From positions 1 through 10,571 of the forward strand of contig JAPOOT010000431.1 in assembly GCA_026713285.1 (NCBI GenBank): 10,571 nucleotides of DNA. Direction: 5' to 3'. This document shows positions 1 to 6,341 of this stretch, piece after piece; within the stretch, counting starts at the first letter, position 1; every line of letters begins with the position of its first letter. Both the position numbers and the translations under genes were made by a program. The notes under the pieces were generated by a model. The model was not told the DNA's origin, searched no databases, and saw only the letters and a list, made by a program, of their open reading frames with translations. This DNA is from Gemmatimonadota bacterium. Its GTDB lineage: Bacteria > JAAXHH01.

Positions 1-14
1 AATGTAGGGTAAGG

Positions 15-1541
15 TTACTCGACGATGAGCCCGCCGTGCCGGGCGACGAGTTGATTGAGGGAATGCAGGTAAGCCTGGATGCTTGCTTTCACCACGTCGG
101 TATCCGAGGCGTGGCTGTTGAAGGACTGGTCGTGGAAACCCACGCTGACCTGGACGTGGTGGGCGCTGTCCCGGCCGTTCGAAGAGGTCTGGATATCCTT
201 GACGTAGGTCGGCAGCTTGGTGATCCGGTCGACGGCGTTCAAGGCGGCAAGAATCTGGTTGTCGCCCACGCCCCCTTCTTCGATCGTCTCGCCGCTTACG
301 TGAAGCCTTACGCTCGCATCGGCCTGTCCGGAATGCGAAGAGGTCACCCTGAAGTCCTCGAGCAGGTACTGTTCGGGCACTTCCACGGGCATGTCGGTGA
401 CGATCCGGTGGAGGTCCTCGTCCGCCACTTCCTTCTGCCGGTCCGCCACGTTCAGAAAGCGTACATGGACCTTTTCGAATTCTTCTTTCTGGTTTTCGTC
501 GTATGTATACCCCAGCAACTCGAGCCGGTGCCGCAGGGCGTGCCTGCCGGATCTTGCCGTCAACACGATGTCGCTCTTCTCGATGCCCACGTCAGACGGG
601 CTCATGATCTCGTAGTTTTCCCGGTGCTTGAGGAATCCATCCTGGTGTATTCCGGAGGAATGGGCGAAGGCGTTGCTGCCCACGATGGCCTTGTTGCGCT
701 GCACGGGCATGTGCATCAGGTCGCGCACCAGCAGGCTCGTGGCATAGATCTGCGTGGTCTCAATGCCGGTGCGCGCGTCGTAGAAATCTCCGCGCATCTT
801 GACCGCCATGACGATCTCTTCCAGGGAAGCGTTGCCGGCCCGTTCGCCCACGCCGTTTATGGTGCATTCAACCTGGGTTGCGCCTGCCTTGATCGCTGCC
901 AGGGAATTGGCGGTAGCCATCCCCAGGTCGTTGTGGCAGTGCACGCTGACCTTGGCTTTTCCGATGTTCGGCACGGTGGCGATGAGCCGGGAGATCAGGT
1001 TGCCCCATTGCTCCGGCACGGCGTATCCGACCGTATCTGGTATATTCACTACCGTTGCGCCGGCGTCGATGACCGCCTCGACGGTCTCGCACAGGTAGTC
1101 GAAATCGCTCCGGGAGGCATCCTCGGTCGAGTACTCGATGTCTTCGCAGAGATCCTTGGCGAACTTTACGGCGTCCACGCCCATGTCCATGATCTGCTGG
1201 CGGGACTTGCGGAATTTGTGCTTCAGGTGGGTGTCCGACGTGCCCAGAACGATGTGTATCCGGGGGCGTTTGGCGGGTTTCACGGCCTCGGCCACGGCCA
1301 CGATGTCCGATTCCACCGCCCGTGCGAGGGCCGTGATAACCGGGCCTTCGACCTGCTCGGCGATGTTCTTTACCGCGGCGAAGTCGCCGGGTGAGGAAGC
1401 GGCGAACCCGGCTTCGATCACGTCGACGCCGAGTTCGGCGAGCTGGTGCGCGACCTGGATCTTCTCGTCCCGGTTCAGCGAAGCGCCGGGGACCTGTTCA
1501 CCGTCACGCAGGGTGGTGTCGAAGATGTCCACTTTTCGCAT
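15..1541 (-). CDS. leuA: 2-isopropylmalate synthase
   Basis: This enzyme condenses acetyl-CoA with 2-oxoisovalerate to give 2-isopropylmalate, the first committed step of leucine synthesis, in the cytoplasm. The protein has 508 residues, close to the family's usual 510-520. The HMGL-like TIM barrel fills about residues 1-270, with DTTLRDGEQ at 8-16 and HCHND at 201-205. The expected divalent-metal ligands are all present (D13, H201, H203, N237), as is the SSGIHQDG segment near 295-302. Residues from about 380 to the end fit the C-terminal dimerisation domain that binds leucine for feedback inhibition in this family. The ATG has an AGGAG nine bases upstream (1551-1555). It is the last visible gene of the ilvBNC-leuA operon, 118 bp after ilvC. 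Citramalate and homocitrate synthases are related, but the overall sequence and the ilv context favour LeuA. Confidence 0.96.
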   Translation of the reverse strand: MRKVDIFDTTLRDGEQVPGASLNRDEKIQVAHQLAELGVDVIEAGFAASSPGDFAAVKNIAEQVEGPVITALARAVESDIVAVAEAVKPAKRPRIHIVLGTSDTHLKHKFRKSRQQIMDMGVDAVKFAKDLCEDIEYSTEDASRSDFDYLCETVEAVIDAGATVVNIPDTVGYAVPEQWGNLISRLIATVPNIGKAKVSVHCHNDLGMATANSLAAIKAGATQVECTINGVGERAGNASLEEIVMAVKMRGDFYDARTGIETTQIYATSLLVRDLMHMPVQRNKAIVGSNAFAHSSGIHQDGFLKHRENYEIMSPSDVGIEKSDIVLTARSGRHALRHRLELLGYTYDENQKEEFEKVHVRFLNVADRQKEVADEDLHRIVTDMPVEVPEQYLLEDFRVTSSHSGQADASVRLHVSGETIEEGGVGDNQILAALNAVDRITKLPTYVKDIQTSSNGRDSAHHVQVSVGFHDQSFNSHASDTDVVKASIQAYLHSLNQLVARHGGLIVE

Positions 1542-1570
1542 CGCCGCATGCTCCTGTTAACGGTCTGCGC

Positions 1571-1595
1571 CCGGTCGGCCTGGGTGCCTGACCGG
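1571..1595 (-). other. Possible stem-loop in the ilvC-leuA spacer
   Basis: CCGGTCGGC and GCC(T)GACCGG can pair as a nine-base-pair stem with one bulged base and a six-base loop. It lies about 30 bases before the leuA start on the transcribed strand. No U-run follows it, so it does not look like an intrinsic terminator. It could affect mRNA stability or processing between ilvC and leuA, or it could be chance in GC-rich DNA. Confidence 0.3.
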
Positions 1596-1659
1596 TTTAC
1601 TTCGAGGCTGGGACGCGCTGCCTTGATCGTTTCGCCGCATCTGTTCGAGGCAGTGACGC

Positions 1660-2655
1660 TTACTTATTCTCTTCAATCCAGCTCATCATGCTGCGCAATT
1701 GACGTCCGACCTCTACGATCTTCTTCTCCGACGCATTGCGCCTGAGCGCGTGCATGACCGGGGCGTTGGCCTGGTTCTCGAGCATCCACTCCCGGGCGAA
1801 GGCGCCGGACTGGATCTCGGCGAGTATGCGCTTCATCTCGGCGCGGGTCTCCTCGTTTACGATCCGCGGACCGCGGGTCAGGTCGCCGAATTCGGCCGTG
1901 TTGCTGACGGAATAGCGCATGCCTTCTATGCCGCCCTCGTACATCAGGTCCACGATGAGCTTCAGTTCGTGGAGACACTCGAAGTAGGCGATTTCGGGCT
2001 GGTACCCGGCCTCGACCAGGGTCTCGAAACCGGCCATGACGAGTTCGGACGTTCCGCCGCAGAGTACGGACTGCTCACCGAACAGGTCGGTCTCGGTTTC
2101 TTCCCGGAAGGTCGTTTCGATGACGCCTCCGCGGGTGCCGCCGATGCCCTTGGCATAGGCCAGTCCGATATCCCGGGCTTTGCCTGTGTGGTCCTGGCTG
2201 ACCGCGAGCAGGCAGGGCACGCCGCCGCCTTCCTCGAAGACCCGGCGCACGAGATGGCCCGGCCCCTTGGGCGCGACCATGAAGACGTCCACGTTATCGG
2301 GCGGGACGACCTGGTTGAAATGGATGTTGAAACCGTGGGCGAAGGCGAGGGCGTTGCCATCCACCAGGTTCGGCGCCACGTAATCGTTGAATAGACGCGA
2401 CTGGAGTTCGTCGTTGACCAGCATCATGATAATGTCGGCCTCGGCGGCCGCCTGTTCCACGGTACGGGGCTCGAATCCGTCCTTGACGGCCTGGTCCCAC
2501 GAGCCTCCCTTACGCAGTCCCACGATGACGTCCAGTCCGGAATCGCGCAGGGAAAGGGCGTGGGCGTGTCCCTGGCTGCCGTAACCGACAACCGCGATGG
2601 TCTTGCCGTCCAATATGCCGAGGTCGGCGTCCTGATCGTAATACAGTCGAGCCAT
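1660..2655 (-). CDS. ilvC: Ketol-acid reductoisomerase, class I
   Basis: This enzyme isomerises and reduces 2-acetolactate (or 2-aceto-2-hydroxybutyrate) to the dihydroxy acid, the second common step of valine, leucine and isoleucine synthesis. It uses Mg2+ and NAD(P)H. The 331 residues match the short class I form. The Rossmann motif GYGSQG is at 24-29 and the active-site H107 is in AFAHGFN. The metal ligands D190, E194, E226 and E230 and the substrate-binding S251 stand at the standard class I positions. R48 and S52 in the loop after the second strand suggest NADPH, but cofactor choice cannot be settled by eye. The ATG has AAGGAG five bases upstream (2661-2666). The gene lies 159 bp downstream of ilvN; that spacer is mostly the 44-bp repeat array, whose last unit ends directly against this ribosome binding site. 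Confidence 0.97.
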   Translation of the reverse strand: MARLYYDQDADLGILDGKTIAVVGYGSQGHAHALSLRDSGLDVIVGLRKGGSWDQAVKDGFEPRTVEQAAAEADIIMMLVNDELQSRLFNDYVAPNLVDGNALAFAHGFNIHFNQVVPPDNVDVFMVAPKGPGHLVRRVFEEGGGVPCLLAVSQDHTGKARDIGLAYAKGIGGTRGGVIETTFREETETDLFGEQSVLCGGTSELVMAGFETLVEAGYQPEIAYFECLHELKLIVDLMYEGGIEGMRYSVSNTAEFGDLTRGPRIVNEETRAEMKRILAEIQSGAFAREWMLENQANAPVMHALRRNASEKKIVEVGRQLRSMMSWIEENK

Positions 2656-2667
2656 TGGTTCTCCTTC

Positions 2668-2843
2668 GTGCCGGACCGGCGTTCAGGCCGGGTCGGCGGT
2701 GATCTTCTTGCGTGCCGGACCGGCGTTCAGGCCGGGTCGGCGGTGATCATTTAGCGTGCCGGACCGGCGTTCAGGCCAGGTCGGCGGTGATCATTTAGCG
2801 TGCCGGACCGGCGTTCAGGCCAGGTCGGCGGTGATCTTCTTGC
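2668..2843 (-). repeat. Four tandem 44-bp units derived from the 3' end of ilvN
   Basis: Four head-to-tail units of exactly 44 bp lie at 2668-2711, 2712-2755, 2756-2799 and 2800-2843. The last one is the true end of ilvN: it encodes residues 179-186 (KKITADLA), the TGA stop and 15 bases after it. The other three fill the ilvN-ilvC spacer. Units differ only at one G/A position and in a short block, which reads GCAAGAAGATC in units 1 and 4 and GCTAAATGATC in units 2 and 3 (transcribed strand). Every unit can form a seven-base-pair stem, GACC-GGC with GCCGGTC, with one bulged base and a loop that contains the stop codon TGA. The G/A difference falls on the bulge, so all four stems are kept. Units 2 and 3 also create seven-codon ORFs (MITADPA at 2727-2750, MITADLA at 2771-2794) with no visible ribosome binding site. 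Confidence 0.95.
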
Positions 2844-3375
2844 GTTCCTTCTCCCAGACGGGAAGCGGGGCTTCCGGCGACGGGGTATCCTTGCTCTGGG
2901 ATTCACGGGCGAGCGCCACCCGGCCGGTCCGGGCGATTTCCCGCACGCCGAAGGGTCGCACCATGTTGATGATGGCGTCGATCTTGTCCTCGTTGCCCGT
3001 AGCTTCCAGCATGATCGTCTTCTGGTTTATATCGACAATCTTCGCCTTGAAGATGTCGGCGATCTGAACGAGCTCCTGCCGCGTGGACTGACTTGCGTTT
3101 ACCTTGATCAGGGCGAGTTCCCTGTTGATGAAATTCTCGCCGGTCAGATCCACGACCCGGATCACGTCCACCAGCCGATTCAGCTGCTTGATGATCTGTT
3201 CGATGATCGCCTCGTCACCCTGGGTGACGATGGTCATGCGGGCCGTGCCGGGTTCCGCCGCTTCGCCGACGGCAATGCTGTCGATGTTGAAACCCCGTCC
3301 GCTGAACAGCCCGGAAATCCGGGCGAGGACCCCGAAACGGTTCTCGACCACCATGGATATGGTATGGCGTGCCAT
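2815..3375 (-). CDS. ilvN: Acetolactate synthase small (regulatory) subunit
   Basis: This is the regulatory subunit that activates the catalytic subunit IlvB and, in the family, confers feedback inhibition by valine. An N-terminal ACT domain covers about residues 4-78 (HTISMVVENRFGVLARISGLF, with G15 and N30 at the effector-binding positions). The C-terminal small-subunit domain covers about 83-155 and ends near REIARTGRVAL. A charged, proline-containing tail at 156-186 makes the protein (186 residues) somewhat longer than E. coli IlvH (163). The last eight residues and the stop lie inside the first transcribed unit of the 44-bp array. The ATG has AGGGAG eleven bases upstream, a rather long spacing. 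It follows ilvB by 103 bp. IlvH is the equivalent name in some species. Confidence 0.95.
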   Translation of the reverse strand: MARHTISMVVENRFGVLARISGLFSGRGFNIDSIAVGEAAEPGTARMTIVTQGDEAIIEQIIKQLNRLVDVIRVVDLTGENFINRELALIKVNASQSTRQELVQIADIFKAKIVDINQKTIMLEATGNEDKIDAIINMVRPFGVREIARTGRVALARESQSKDTPSPEAPLPVWEKERKKITADLA

Positions 3376-3393
3376 GGTACAGTAGACTCCCTG

Positions 3394-3474
3394 CCGGTAA
3401 AGCTCCCCGGCCTTTTGCCGCCGGTATATCCTCCCGGCCTTTAACTACCGGTAAATCTTCCCGGCCTGTTTTCC
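3394..3474 (-). repeat. Three imperfect tandem 27-bp repeats in the ilvB-ilvN spacer
   Basis: Units at 3394-3420, 3421-3447 and 3448-3474 share the pattern CCGGTA-(8-9 bases)-CCCGGCCT followed by a variable T-rich end (plus-strand reading). They fill most of the 103 bp between ilvB and ilvN. Each unit has two CCGG blocks that could pair across a nine-base loop, giving only a weak four-base-pair stem. The units do not resemble the ilvB 3' end or the 44-bp array. The transcribed left end of the array runs up to the ilvN ribosome binding site. Confidence 0.85.
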
Positions 3475-3478
3475 TCGC

Positions 3479-5218
3479 CTATTCCTCTATCATCTCGTGG
3501 GACGCCGCCCCCGCGGGGATCATGGGATACACGTTGTCTTCTTCGGCGATCACCAGATCGAGCATCACGGGACGGTCCTTGACCTTGCTGGCCTCGAGCC
3601 AGGCGCCATCAACGTCTTCATCCTTGAAGACCCGAATGCCCACGGCGCCGTAGGCCTCCGCCAGCTTCACGAAATCCGGGTTGGACTCGCGCAGGTCAAC
3701 CTCCGAGTAGCGCCGCGCATAGAACATGTCCTGCCACTGCCGCACCATGCCGAGAAATCCGTTGTTCAGCAGCACGATCTTGATCGGCAGCCTGCAGGCC
3801 ACGGCCGTGGCCATTTCCTGGATATTCATCTGTATGCTGCCGTCGCCGGAAAACACGATAACCTCGCGATCCGGGAAGGCGAACTGGGCGCCGATCGCGG
3901 CGGGCAGTCCGAAACCCATCGTACCGAGTCCGCCGGAGGTGACCATCGATCGAGGGTTCGAGAAGCCGTACCACTGGGCTGCCCACATCTGGTGCTGGCC
4001 GACGTCGGTGACCACGAAGGCCTCGCCCTTTGTAAGCTGGCCGATCCGCTCGATGGCATACTGTGCGCACAGCGGCAAATGGTCCGTCCCCTTCTCGACC
4101 GTCTCCCGGTCAACGCCCTCCAGGCCTTCCTCGTGGACACCGATCGTGTTCGCGTAGGTCAGCGGGTGGTCGCGTTTCCAATCCTCGATCTGCTGGAGCC
4201 ACTCCGTCGTATCGGCCCGTTCCACCAGGGGGACCAACTGCTGCAGCACCTTCTTTACGTCGCCGACGATGGGCAGGTCCACCCGCACGTTCTTGTTGAG
4301 AGACGACGGGTCGATGTCGATGTGGATTTTCTTTGAATTGGGAGAAAATTCCTCCAGATTGCCGGTCACCCGGTCGTCGAAACGGGCGCCGATGCAGACC
4401 AGCAGGTCGCACATCATGACGGCGGTATTCGCGTACCACGTACCGTGCATGCCGAGCATCTTCAGCGAAAGCGGATCGTTTTCGGGGAATGCGCCGAGTC
4501 CCATCAGCGTAGTCGTCACTGGGGCGTTGAGCTTGCGGGCCAGCGCACGGACTTCCTCCGACGCCTCGGAGATAATCGCTCCGCCGCCAACGTAGATCAC
4601 CGGTCTGCTGGCCGAGGTGAGCATCTCCGCCGCCTTGCGGATCTGCCTCGGATGTCCCTCGGTGCGGGGCTTGTATCCGCGGATATCCGGCCTTTCGGGG
4701 TAAGCGAACTCGGCAGTCCCGACTTGCACGTCCTTTGGTACGTCGATCAGGACGGGGCCGGGCCTTCCCGTGGTCGCTATATGAAATGCCTCGGCGAATA
4801 CCCGCGCGATGTCCTCGGTTTCCTTGATCAGGAAATTGTGTTTCGTGATCGGTCGGGTGATGCCCACGGTGTCCGATTCCTGGAAGGCATCGTTTCCGAT
4901 CAGGTGCACCGGTACCTGGCCCGTGATCACGATCATCGGGATCGAATCCATGTACGCGGTCGCGATGCCGGTTACCGTATTGGTGGCGCCCGGACCCGAG
5001 GAGACGAGCACCACGCCGGGCTTGCCTGTGGCCCGCGCATATCCGTCGGCCATGTGGGTCGCGCCCTGCTCGTGCCGGACGAGGATATGCTTGAGCTCGG
5101 TGGTGCGCTGAATTACGTCATAGGTCGGGATCACAACGCCGCCGGGATAACCGAAAACGACATCGACGCCTTCCTGCTTCAGACACTCTATGACTATTTC
5201 CGCACCCGACAATTCCAT
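3479..5218 (-). CDS. ilvB: Acetolactate synthase large (catalytic) subunit
   Basis: This thiamine diphosphate enzyme joins two pyruvates to 2-acetolactate, or pyruvate and 2-oxobutyrate to acetohydroxybutyrate. It is the first common step of branched-chain amino acid synthesis. The product has 579 residues, normal for the family. The N-terminal ThDP domain has GYPGG at 23-27 and the catalytic glutamate E50 in RHEQGATHMADGYARATGKPG. The central FAD-type domain covers about 190-330. The C-terminal ThDP-binding domain carries GDGS at 458-461 and NN at 485-486, the standard Mg-ThDP motif. The frame is open for 44 more codons upstream, but the ATG at 5218 is chosen because an AAGGAGA lies seven bases before it and conserved sequence begins there. 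It is the first gene of the operon, behind a good promoter. Confidence 0.96.
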   Translation of the reverse strand: MELSGAEIVIECLKQEGVDVVFGYPGGVVIPTYDVIQRTTELKHILVRHEQGATHMADGYARATGKPGVVLVSSGPGATNTVTGIATAYMDSIPMIVITGQVPVHLIGNDAFQESDTVGITRPITKHNFLIKETEDIARVFAEAFHIATTGRPGPVLIDVPKDVQVGTAEFAYPERPDIRGYKPRTEGHPRQIRKAAEMLTSASRPVIYVGGGAIISEASEEVRALARKLNAPVTTTLMGLGAFPENDPLSLKMLGMHGTWYANTAVMMCDLLVCIGARFDDRVTGNLEEFSPNSKKIHIDIDPSSLNKNVRVDLPIVGDVKKVLQQLVPLVERADTTEWLQQIEDWKRDHPLTYANTIGVHEEGLEGVDRETVEKGTDHLPLCAQYAIERIGQLTKGEAFVVTDVGQHQMWAAQWYGFSNPRSMVTSGGLGTMGFGLPAAIGAQFAFPDREVIVFSGDGSIQMNIQEMATAVACRLPIKIVLLNNGFLGMVRQWQDMFYARRYSEVDLRESNPDFVKLAEAYGAVGIRVFKDEDVDGAWLEASKVKDRPVMLDLVIAEEDNVYPMIPAGAASHEMIEE

Positions 5219-5322
5219 CGAACGTCTCCTTGTAAAACAGGCGTATTCCACCCCGGACGTGATCTTCCGTTCACGAAACCGGCTGTGATTTCGTCGTGTA
5301 GACAACCCAACTTGTGCTTCGT

Positions 5323-5350
5323 AAAATATGCCGAAGGCGCCTGTTGTCAA
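5323..5350 (-). promoter_or_regulatory. Predicted sigma-70-type promoter of the ilvBNC-leuA operon
   Basis: On the minus strand a perfect -35 box TTGACA (5350-5345) is followed after 16 bp by TATTTT (5328-5323), a four-of-six match to the -10 consensus. Transcription would start near 5316, about 95 bases before the ilvB ATG. The position and direction fit the operon. Confidence 0.65.
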
Positions 5351-5372
5351 GTTAAAACTCCAGAGAAACCCC

Positions 5373-5401
5373 TTGACGAAACGTACCGTTTCCGTTATAT
5401 G
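5373..5401 (+). promoter_or_regulatory. Predicted sigma-70-type promoter of the TPR gene
   Basis: TTGACG (5373-5378) and TATATG (5396-5401) are 17 bp apart, with the neighbouring TTATAT as an alternative -10. Transcription would start near 5408 and run into the TPR gene and possibly on to the aminotransferase. The -35 box lies 22 bp from that of the ilvB promoter, so a regulator bound between them could affect both. Confidence 0.55.
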
Positions 5402-5513
5402 TTCTAGGCTTTGCGCCAGCGGTCGGATCCGCTGTCCGTTCGGTGTTTAGCCTGCGCGATACATAGCGGTTTAGGGCGTGTTCAAACCGGCGAATTACTC
5501 GACGAAACTTCGC

Positions 5514-5520
5514 AGGAGGT
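5514..5520 (+). promoter_or_regulatory. Strong ribosome binding site setting the TPR gene start
   Basis: AGGAGGT lies eight bases before the ATG at 5529. It decides against an in-frame upstream GTG at 5478, because the Shine-Dalgarno sequence would then lie inside the coding region. Confidence 0.85.
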
Positions 5521-5528
5521 CCGGGTCG

Positions 5529-6200
5529 ATGGCAAGAACGAGACGGCGTATCAGCCGTCGTGAAATGAAGGAAGACCGATTCATACTCTGGCTGTACGAA
5601 TTGAGCAGCGAGATCGACAGGCATTGGAAAACGCTCACCGCGGCGGCCGTCGTGGTGATCGTCTGCGTGGCCGGCTGGTATTACTGGTCAAACAAGCAGT
5701 CCGATGACATAGTCGAGGCGGGAAGGATACTCGCGCCGGGGCAGACGGCAATGCAGAACAACCGCTATGAAGACGCCATTCCCATATTCGAGCGGGTCGT
5801 GAACGATTTCGGCGGGACCACTCTCGCCCCCGAGGCCACGATCGAACTGGCCAACGCCTGTTTCCAGGCCGGCGACGTTGAGAAGGCACGCACCTACTAT
5901 CGAAAATACCTCGACGAATACGGCAGTCAGAACGCGTATTTCCGGATGGCCGCACGCTCCGGCCTGGCCGCCTGTGACGAAGAGGAAGAGAATTACGAGG
6001 AAGCGGCCAACCAGTATCTCGCCCTGGTGGACGAAGATCCGGGCAGCTATCTCGCCCCCGGTTTTCTCCTGGACGCCGCTCGATGTTTCAGCGCCGCCGA
6101 ACAGAAGGACCAGGCACGGGCCCTGTACGACCGAGTGGTTGATACCTACGAATCCACACCCTATGCCCGGGAAGCCCGGATCGCGTTGACCGCGCTCTAA
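5529..6200 (+). CDS. Membrane-anchored tetratricopeptide repeat protein (YfgM-like)
   Basis: The 223-residue product starts with a very basic stretch (MARTRRRISRREMK), followed by one hydrophobic helix at about 35-53 (TLTAAAVVVIVCVAGWYYW). By the positive-inside rule the N-terminus should be cytoplasmic and the rest outside the membrane. From about residue 62 the protein is helical with TPR-like pairs: YEDAIPIFERVVNDF, AEATIELANACFQAGDVEKARTYYRKYLDEY-like segments, YEEAANQYLALVDEDP, and a last one around DQARALYDRVVDTY. This layout matches the YfgM group, known in E. coli as an ancillary SecYEG subunit linked to periplasmic chaperones. A CpoB/YbgF-like role cannot be excluded by eye. Neither the operon partner nor the divergent ilv genes suggest a specific client. 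A near copy of the last 20 bases of this gene lies 131 bp downstream. Confidence 0.8.
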   Translation: MARTRRRISRREMKEDRFILWLYELSSEIDRHWKTLTAAAVVVIVCVAGWYYWSNKQSDDIVEAGRILAPGQTAMQNNRYEDAIPIFERVVNDFGGTTLAPEATIELANACFQAGDVEKARTYYRKYLDEYGSQNAYFRMAARSGLAACDEEEENYEEAANQYLALVDEDPGSYLAPGFLLDAARCFSAAEQKDQARALYDRVVDTYESTPYAREARIALTAL

Positions 6201-6287
6201 TCGACCGGGTTCTAGTTGCCCGCGTTCCAGCGGATTGCCCGCGTTCCAGCGGATTGCCCGCGTTCTGGTTGCCCGCGTTCCAACGGA
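6201..6287 (+). repeat. Short tandem repeats (15/19 bp) after the TPR gene
   Basis: Directly after the TPR stop codon come five head-to-tail units of 15, 19, 19, 15 and 19 bp: 6201-6215 (degenerate), 6216-6234, 6235-6253, 6254-6268 and 6269-6287. The best-kept unit reads TTGCCCGCGTTCCAGCGGA and occurs twice without change; the 15-bp units lack its last four bases. No ORF with coding character runs through the array. It lies in the spacer before the aminotransferase, probably within one transcript. Confidence 0.85.
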
Positions 6288-6311
6288 GATCGCGTGGTCC
6301 GAACGCACCCC

Positions 6312-6331
6312 TCGCGTTGACCACGATCTAA
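6312..6331 (+). repeat. Second copy of the 3' end of the TPR gene
   Basis: TCGCGTTGACCACGATCTAA matches the last 20 bases of the TPR gene (6181-6200) at 18 of 20 positions, including the stop codon, 131 bp downstream. It ends just before the aminotransferase ribosome binding site. A nearby pair, CGGAGATCGCGTG (about 6284-6296) and CGGAGACCGCGTG (about 6332-6344), shows that the aminotransferase start signal was also duplicated. The upstream copy opens only eight codons before a stop. Confidence 0.65.
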
Positions 6332-6341
6332 CGGAGACCGC

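Larger units (their letters stand above)
5219..5528. other. Divergent intergenic regulatory region
   Basis: These 310 bp separate ilvB (leftward) from the TPR gene (rightward). They hold two promoters with -35 boxes 22 bp apart, facing away from each other. The ilvB leader is about 95 bases and the TPR leader about 120 bases, both estimated from the -10 boxes. I found no leader peptide rich in Leu, Ile or Val codons, no attenuator pair of hairpins and no convincing T-box, so the control of the ilv operon is not visible here. A small inverted repeat (AGCGG TCGGAT CCGCT) lies in the TPR leader near 5418-5433. Confidence 0.7.

Noticed and set aside
36..1394. Long plus-strand open frame (452 codons) opposite leuA
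   Set aside because: It is antisense to a gene with complete catalytic motifs, shows no recognisable domain, and is explained by high GC at third positions.
2668..2843. CRISPR-like array
   Set aside because: The units are contiguous without unique spacers, and the unit is the ilvN gene end.
5219..5316. T-box or attenuator control of ilvB
   Set aside because: GGGGTGGAATACGCC in the leader resembles the T-box sequence only in its first half, the leader of about 95 bases is too short, and no leader peptide rich in Leu, Ile or Val was found.
5219..5350. Forty-four-codon N-terminal extension of IlvB
   Set aside because: It covers the promoter and the Shine-Dalgarno sequence and does not look like the family's N-terminus.
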